From CAZCTC01 sp964501335 (lineage in GTDB: Bacteria; Chloroflexota; Anaerolineae; B4-G1; SLSP01): a stretch of DNA of 64,000 nt. Numbering within the stretch: the stretch's first letter is position 1; each line of letters starts with the position of its first letter. This document shows, one piece after another, positions 59,587 through 64,000 of the stretch. The stretch covers positions 124,001-188,000 of the forward strand of contig CAZCTC010000002.1 in NCBI GenBank assembly GCA_964501335.1. Reading direction: 5' to 3'. Made by a program: the position numbers and the translations under genes. The notes beneath the pieces are model-generated. The model was not told the DNA's origin and did no database searches. It was given only the letters and a program-made list of their open reading frames with translations.

Positions 59587-60930
59587 ATGCTCGATTTCAT
59601 CAACCGCTGGCGATATGGCAAACAATACGGCTATGAAATACTCTTTAAACGCCAGCCCCAACGCCCCGAAGGCAAAACCGGCGTCCTCATCGGCGACATG
59701 GGTGTCCCCGAAACCTACGAATTCGAATTCTACGCCGGCTACATGGAGCATGTCTTCCACTACATGCTCCCCCCCGTCATCCGCGACCTGGTCCTCGCCG
59801 ACCGGGGCATCGCCCTGCTCGATCCCGAACAGCCCCTGGCCCGCGAGCCATTCAAACCCCGTCAATTGATCGACGCCCACGGCTCCTTCACCAATCGCGC
59901 CGGCCGGCCCTACGTTGAATGTCCCGTCACCTGGCGGCCGCCCGGCACCCCCAAAAATCCCTGGGACAACGGTTATTTTCTTTATAAAGAAGAAGGCCAC
60001 AGCGGTCAGCCCGACATCTGCGAAAAAACCGGCGCCAAAGTCGTCGGCTGGTATTACGGTAAACTGATCCCCGAAAAGAAAGTCGCCTGGCGTCACCAGA
60101 TCCGCCGGGTTTACGACGAAGCCGTCACCGCCCTGCAATCCCGCTACCCCGAAACGCCCTTCAGGCTGGTCTACTATGTCTCCCCCGCCTCTCTCCGCCA
60201 GGGAATTGAAGACTTGCTGGCCGAAGGCTGCCAAACCATCATCTACCAGGGAATCACCAATCCGGTCTACTCCGATTTCGAGGAATACAACTACGTCCTG
60301 CCTCTGCTGCATCAGTTCAACGCCGGCCGCGCCCGCCTGATCTGTGCCGACCAACTGGGCAACCAACCGGATCTCCACCAGGCCTATCTACATCTGCTGC
60401 AGGATCAACTGGCCCACCTCCCCCCCGCAGCCAGCCTCTGCCTGATCCTCAGCTGTCATGGACATCCCTTCAAAAAAGAAACCCAGGATCTACGGCACAA
60501 AGAGTATCAACAACCCCTGGAAAAAGAAATGCGCCGACTCTTACAGGCGCGCGGCGGCCGCTGGACGATCGTCTGGAGCGATGATGAGTATGCAGATCCC
60601 TACTGGGACCCCAAACGCACCAAACGAGAAACTCTGACGGCTTACGAAGAGGCCATCGCCCAGGGCTATGACTATGCGCTGGAGATCCCTACCGAATTCA
60701 TCGCGGAAAACACCGATTTGATGATCTTCCATGCCATGAAAAAGTTCATCGCCTTCCCGGATTACAACCGCGAGGCGCCGGTGCCCTATCCCGATTGGGA
60801 ACGGCCCTTAACCCGCACCTTTCACGCCGGGAAAACCACCGGAATCTATGCCGGCTGCCCCGTCGGCCCCTATCGCCGCCATGTCGTGGCCGCCGTCGTC
60901 AACTCGCTCAGCCCCTGGCTGGAAAAATAA
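59587..60930 (+). CDS. Unknown protein with a chelatase-like fold
   Basis: A 447-residue soluble protein. KTGVLIGDMGVPETYEFEFY at the start, LCLILSCHGHPFKKETQDLR in the middle (about 285-305) and ALEIPTEFIAENTDLMIFHA near the end recall the order of the ferrochelatase superfamily (LxNxG, SxHGxP and the later FxxEHxET-type segment). Overall length exceeds ferrochelatase by about 100 residues. His in SCHGHP could bind metal. No haem or cobalamin genes are adjacent. The assignment is tentative; the protein may use the fold for another purpose. Confidence 0.5.
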   Translation: MLDFINRWRYGKQYGYEILFKRQPQRPEGKTGVLIGDMGVPETYEFEFYAGYMEHVFHYMLPPVIRDLVLADRGIALLDPEQPLAREPFKPRQLIDAHGSFTNRAGRPYVECPVTWRPPGTPKNPWDNGYFLYKEEGHSGQPDICEKTGAKVVGWYYGKLIPEKKVAWRHQIRRVYDEAVTALQSRYPETPFRLVYYVSPASLRQGIEDLLAEGCQTIIYQGITNPVYSDFEEYNYVLPLLHQFNAGRARLICADQLGNQPDLHQAYLHLLQDQLAHLPPAASLCLILSCHGHPFKKETQDLRHKEYQQPLEKEMRRLLQARGGRWTIVWSDDEYADPYWDPKRTKRETLTAYEEAIAQGYDYALEIPTEFIAENTDLMIFHAMKKFIAFPDYNREAPVPYPDWERPLTRTFHAGKTTGIYAGCPVGPYRRHVVAAVVNSLSPWLEK

Positions 60931-60944
60931 GTTGTATTTATTCA

Positions 60945-61141
60945 TAGTTTCGCGCGTCCTGACAGGATGCGCAAAAACAAAGACTTTTTCGACCGGTGTG
61001 GCTGTTCATTAAACATGAATTAGAAACGGTTTTTGCGTCCCGCAACAGATGTTTTCCCGGTAAAAAGCGACACGCTGGATGGTCAGAGAAAGTTATTTTT
61101 ATTCATATTTTCGGCGGCTTCAGAAAGCCGCCGAAAATATG
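60945..61141. repeat. Two hairpin repeats with an arm between
   Basis: A degraded hairpin (60947-60978) is followed by the arm GCGTCCCGCAACAGATGTTT and CCGGTAAAAAGCGACACGCT and then a perfect hairpin 61104-61141 (CATATTTTCGGCGGCTT, CAGA loop). It separates the convergent chelatase-like and surface-protein genes. Confidence 0.8.
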
Positions 61142-61173
61142 GCCTTTTTCCCCCTACAAGCGAAAACCCGAAC

Positions 61174-64000
61174 TTAATACGGCTTGGAAATCCACGGCAG
61201 GAAACGCAGGAACCCCACAAAGGTAGAAATCACGCCTCGATTATCCACTATATGGGGCTCCACACTCCCATCCCCGACCGCCACCGTCGTCGTAAGCCAC
61301 TGATTCCAGGTCAGGGTAGGCGGCGTCGTCACCGTCACCACTACCGTATGCAACGCAGAATCATTGCCGGCGACCGTTCCCAGGTTCCACAACAACACCG
61401 TCCCCGTCACAGCGTCCGGCACGGGATCGGCCGCCACCAACGACAACGACAGCGGCAGCGTCATCGTCAACCAGCTATTCCGCGCCGCCACCCCGCTCCG
61501 ATTGCCGGTCGTCATCGTATAAACTACCGACGTTCCCCGCGAAATACAATCGGAACTCCCTGAAACCCCAGCCCACTGATCCGCACCCGCCACCTGAAAC
61601 AGCCAATCGACTTTGTTATCGGCCGTTTCCAGCTCCGTAATCCCCGGCGCGGCAATGCTCAACGTTGAAGTCAACCTGCTCCATCCCGTCGCCGTTGGAG
61701 AAACCGTCGCCGTCACCACAATCCGCCCTTCAGTGAGCGGCGGCAGCTCATTCAGATTCCAAATCAGTTCCGAGCCCGTCGACGACACCGGCGCCGGATC
61801 GGCCGCCACAAACTGCAATTCCGCAGGCAATGTTTGCGTCAACACCGCCCCATTGATCACCTCGCCCCCTTGATTGGCATAGGTCAAGGAATAAACCACC
61901 TGCTCCCCCGGGACAACGCGCCGCAGCGCCGGCGCCGTCACCACCAGATTGGCCCCCACGCTGCCCAAAGAAACTTCATCCAGATAAAGCGCGGCCGGCG
62001 TTTTTCCCGCCGCCTGATGCAGCGCAAACGTCAACGTCACACTCTTTCCCGCCTCCCCGGCCAGACTGAGCGCCTGATGGGTCCAGCCGGCCTTCACTGC
62101 TGTTGTCGAAAAAATCTCCGTCGTCGTCATGCCATCGTTCAATTCCACCGTCAATGAGTTGATCGCCGAATTTTCCAGGCTGCGATAGTCATACAAGAAG
62201 GAAAGCACCGGCGCCGTCATTGTAACCGGGATCGTCACTTGTTGCTGGATCGCCGATTGAGCCGTGACGGACAGCGTAGATTCATTTAAAATCTCCCAAC
62301 CTATGAAGTAGGTGGGAGAAGTTTGCTCCCACATCAGCGAAAGAGCGCCATTCGCGTCCATCGCTAAGTGAGCATCGTAGGAATCTTTCCCGTCCTCCAG
62401 ACAATTTCCGGCAAAACGAACCTGCCCCTCCGGCCCGATCTTCGCACAATAGATATCCCAATCGTTCACCGCCAGCCCGCTCCAGGAAATCAGTAAATCC
62501 CCGTTCGCAGCCGCGCTCAGATCGAGATCCCGCGTCATCATGCCGTCCCCATTCAAAACGTAGGGCAAATTCCACTGTCCCTGAAGGTCCCGATGTAAAT
62601 AATTGACATTGACATCGTCACTCCAGACCACCTGAACTCCCCCATCGGCTTGCACCTGCAACAAAGGCTGCACCGGCTCCGTTACGCGGGCGATCAACAA
62701 AGGCGTCGACCAGCTCCCTTGCGGATTTTGCCCAGCATAATACAGCCCGGGCTCCGGCCAGGTCGCATACCAGACTGTATGAGCGCTGCCGCTCGCATCC
62801 ACTCCGATCTGCGGCCCCATGCCCTGCGCCTCGGCCGGCGCCAGAATCGTCGTTGTGATCCCCAGAGAGCTCAAATCTATCCGCTGCTCAACGATCGCCC
62901 CGCCTTTCTGATAGACCAGCTGTAAAGCATTCACGCCCTCAAGCGCGATGGCCGGATCGCTGCATACAGATTTCCCATCCCTCTGGCATAGAGTCATGAC
63001 CGGCGAGGTGGGACCGGCCAGCGGGCGACGAAGATAAATGAGATTCCCCGCTTCCTGCCCCACAATATGCATGAACCAATTATTGTCCATCACAGCTTCA
63101 ATGGGCAGCTCGCCCACAGCCGCAGCCGACTCATAAATCGCCGTCTGAGGGACAATATAGGCATCGGTGCCGTGAATGACCCCGATACGGCTGTGCCCAT
63201 CCGCTGCAATCCCGCTCCACATCAGATACGCCTCTCCCAACGGAGAAATCAACAGCTTGAGAGAGACCACCTGCTGCGCGTTCAGCGAAGCATCATGGTT
63301 GGATACATTGCAAAAATGATTAAACTGCCAGTATTCTCCCGGGGCTTTCCGCCCATAAGAAATCGTTATCCCTCCAACAGTTCCTGCATCCTCTCCCCAG
63401 ACCACATGCGACACGCCATGGCTATCGACCTGTAAATCCAGCTGCCTCCCTACAAGGGAATCCCACCCTCTATTCAACTGTTGGAAATTAACCGTCGGCA
63501 GGCTCCCCAGCTGCATCGCGAAATTACCCGTATGGTTGGTTTCGACCACTGTCGGCGTGATATCCGCACTGCGTTGCCACACCATAGAATTCTCACCATT
63601 CTCAAAACCGCCGTCATCCACCACATTATCCATGGGCGGCAAATAAGTATAGGTAAAATTATTCCAATAACTGTTAAAAAGCCTGGAGGGTAAAAGCCCA
63701 TACCCGGCTTTCTGCCACGTCACCCCCACATTGATGCCCGGAGTTTCGCCCACATAGCCCTGATACGCACCCATCCGGCTCCCCTGATCGAAGCGAATCC
63801 AATTCGGCGCCGCCTGGATCGTGGCCTGACTCACCGACGCGCCGGCGGAATTGAAAATCTGCCCGGCCAGCTTCCAGTTATAGAAAAAGATGCCCTTTTC
63901 TCCCCCGGCATATTTCCAATCCTCGACATTGCCGGCCTTATCCGTAGCCCGGATTCGGAAAAAATAAGATTTTCCTATCACGCCGGTGAAATCATAGGCC
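61174..64000 (-). CDS. Large secreted surface protein with DUF11 repeats, N-terminus outside the window
   Basis: The frame stays open to the right edge, so at least 941 residues of the C-terminal part are visible. The visible N-terminal end (YFFRIRATDKAGNVEDW) is a fibronectin type III-like strand pair. A long beta-propeller or sialidase-like region (about 180-560) has repeats such as AHTVWYATWPEPGLYYAGQN and DLLISWSGLAVNDWDIYCAK. Then comes a carbohydrate-binding-like domain (about 585-680), and two DUF11 domains (about 690-900) with VVYSLTYANQGGEVINGAVL and RGTSVVYTMTTGNRSGVAAR. The end, FLPWISKPY, matches the tail of the solute-binding protein at 26528. It is probably displayed on the cell surface; ligands are unknown. 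Confidence 0.82.
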   Translation of the reverse strand, partial: AYDFTGVIGKSYFFRIRATDKAGNVEDWKYAGGEKGIFFYNWKLAGQIFNSAGASVSQATIQAAPNWIRFDQGSRMGAYQGYVGETPGINVGVTWQKAGYGLLPSRLFNSYWNNFTYTYLPPMDNVVDDGGFENGENSMVWQRSADITPTVVETNHTGNFAMQLGSLPTVNFQQLNRGWDSLVGRQLDLQVDSHGVSHVVWGEDAGTVGGITISYGRKAPGEYWQFNHFCNVSNHDASLNAQQVVSLKLLISPLGEAYLMWSGIAADGHSRIGVIHGTDAYIVPQTAIYESAAAVGELPIEAVMDNNWFMHIVGQEAGNLIYLRRPLAGPTSPVMTLCQRDGKSVCSDPAIALEGVNALQLVYQKGGAIVEQRIDLSSLGITTTILAPAEAQGMGPQIGVDASGSAHTVWYATWPEPGLYYAGQNPQGSWSTPLLIARVTEPVQPLLQVQADGGVQVVWSDDVNVNYLHRDLQGQWNLPYVLNGDGMMTRDLDLSAAANGDLLISWSGLAVNDWDIYCAKIGPEGQVRFAGNCLEDGKDSYDAHLAMDANGALSLMWEQTSPTYFIGWEILNESTLSVTAQSAIQQQVTIPVTMTAPVLSFLYDYRSLENSAINSLTVELNDGMTTTEIFSTTAVKAGWTHQALSLAGEAGKSVTLTFALHQAAGKTPAALYLDEVSLGSVGANLVVTAPALRRVVPGEQVVYSLTYANQGGEVINGAVLTQTLPAELQFVAADPAPVSSTGSELIWNLNELPPLTEGRIVVTATVSPTATGWSRLTSTLSIAAPGITELETADNKVDWLFQVAGADQWAGVSGSSDCISRGTSVVYTMTTGNRSGVAARNSWLTMTLPLSLSLVAADPVPDAVTGTVLLWNLGTVAGNDSALHTVVVTVTTPPTLTWNQWLTTTVAVGDGSVEPHIVDNRGVISTFVGFLRFLPWISKPY

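Noticed and set aside
1..64000. tRNA, rRNA or tmRNA genes, including a tRNA at the element border
   Set aside because: No T-loop consensus with a cloverleaf was found on either strand by eye; a dedicated tRNA scan would settle it.

Overview
The window reads as a bacterial chromosome carrying an integrated phage-like element in its first 17 kb. The host is most likely a member of the Chloroflexota (Anaerolineae or Caldilineae type). This is inferred from the secreted proteins ending in a YLP-type C-terminal motif, a DUF11 surface protein, Ala/Thr-rich lipoproteins and the many large multi-sensor kinases. No rRNA or tRNA was found to fix the taxonomy.

Region 1 to about 17,250 is one element, cut by the left window edge and coded entirely on the minus strand. 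Read right to left, it starts with a Gp37/Gp68-type radical SAM-like protein, a replication initiator with 22-bp iterons inside its gene, and a DnaC-type helicase loader. Next come a four-helix plus coiled-coil membrane protein resembling DUF2637/SpdB, small membrane and cytosolic proteins, an Ala/Thr-rich lipoprotein, and an FtsK/TraB-like ATPase whose 3' end carries TGGACC repeats phased at about 10 bp. Then come small regulatory-looking genes, holin-like and coiled-coil membrane proteins, small and large terminase, a portal-MuF fusion, a fused 2H phosphoesterase, prohead protease and HK97 capsid protein, and two head-associated proteins. The element therefore combines phage head genes with a DNA-transfer module like that of actinomycete conjugative elements. 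No integrase or repressor is visible.

Region 17.3 to 32.4 kb is host: a 1855-residue kinase/ATPase/hybrid histidine kinase, a lone rpsD, small proteins, a small alarmone hydrolase overlapping an acetyltransferase, a peptide-type solute-binding protein, a leucine-rich repeat protein, a YcxB-like membrane protein, a GIY-YIG protein and a lipoprotein. Region 33.4 to 46.4 kb has a membrane sensor kinase, a sugar-binding lipoprotein, a membrane-anchored Mrr-type nuclease, DNA polymerase I, a CpXC zinc protein, a large membrane protein and a nitroreductase.

Region 46.7 to 48.7 kb is a compact candidate RiPP locus. A good sigma-70-type promoter drives a 102-residue precursor with a leader-like DP repeat region and a five-cysteine CxxC ladder at its end, followed by a radical SAM/SPASM enzyme. 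It is the strongest candidate here for an undescribed biosynthetic system.

Region 49.5 to 64 kb has a third orphan histidine kinase, a class III aminotransferase, a three-gene operon of proton-channel (NuoN/HyfB-E-F-like) membrane subunits, a second-type EF-G behind a promoter with an attenuator-like hairpin, a chelatase-like unknown protein and a DUF11 surface protein cut by the right edge.

Almost every host intergenic space holds members of one repeat family: a 35-40 nt perfect hairpin, usually with a CAGA loop, whose stem sequence differs between copies while pairing is kept, flanked by a conserved arm. Other short repeats (CTACTGT heptamers, CTCTGYG tracts, GGGGCGACC elements and a 21-bp minisatellite) share these spaces.
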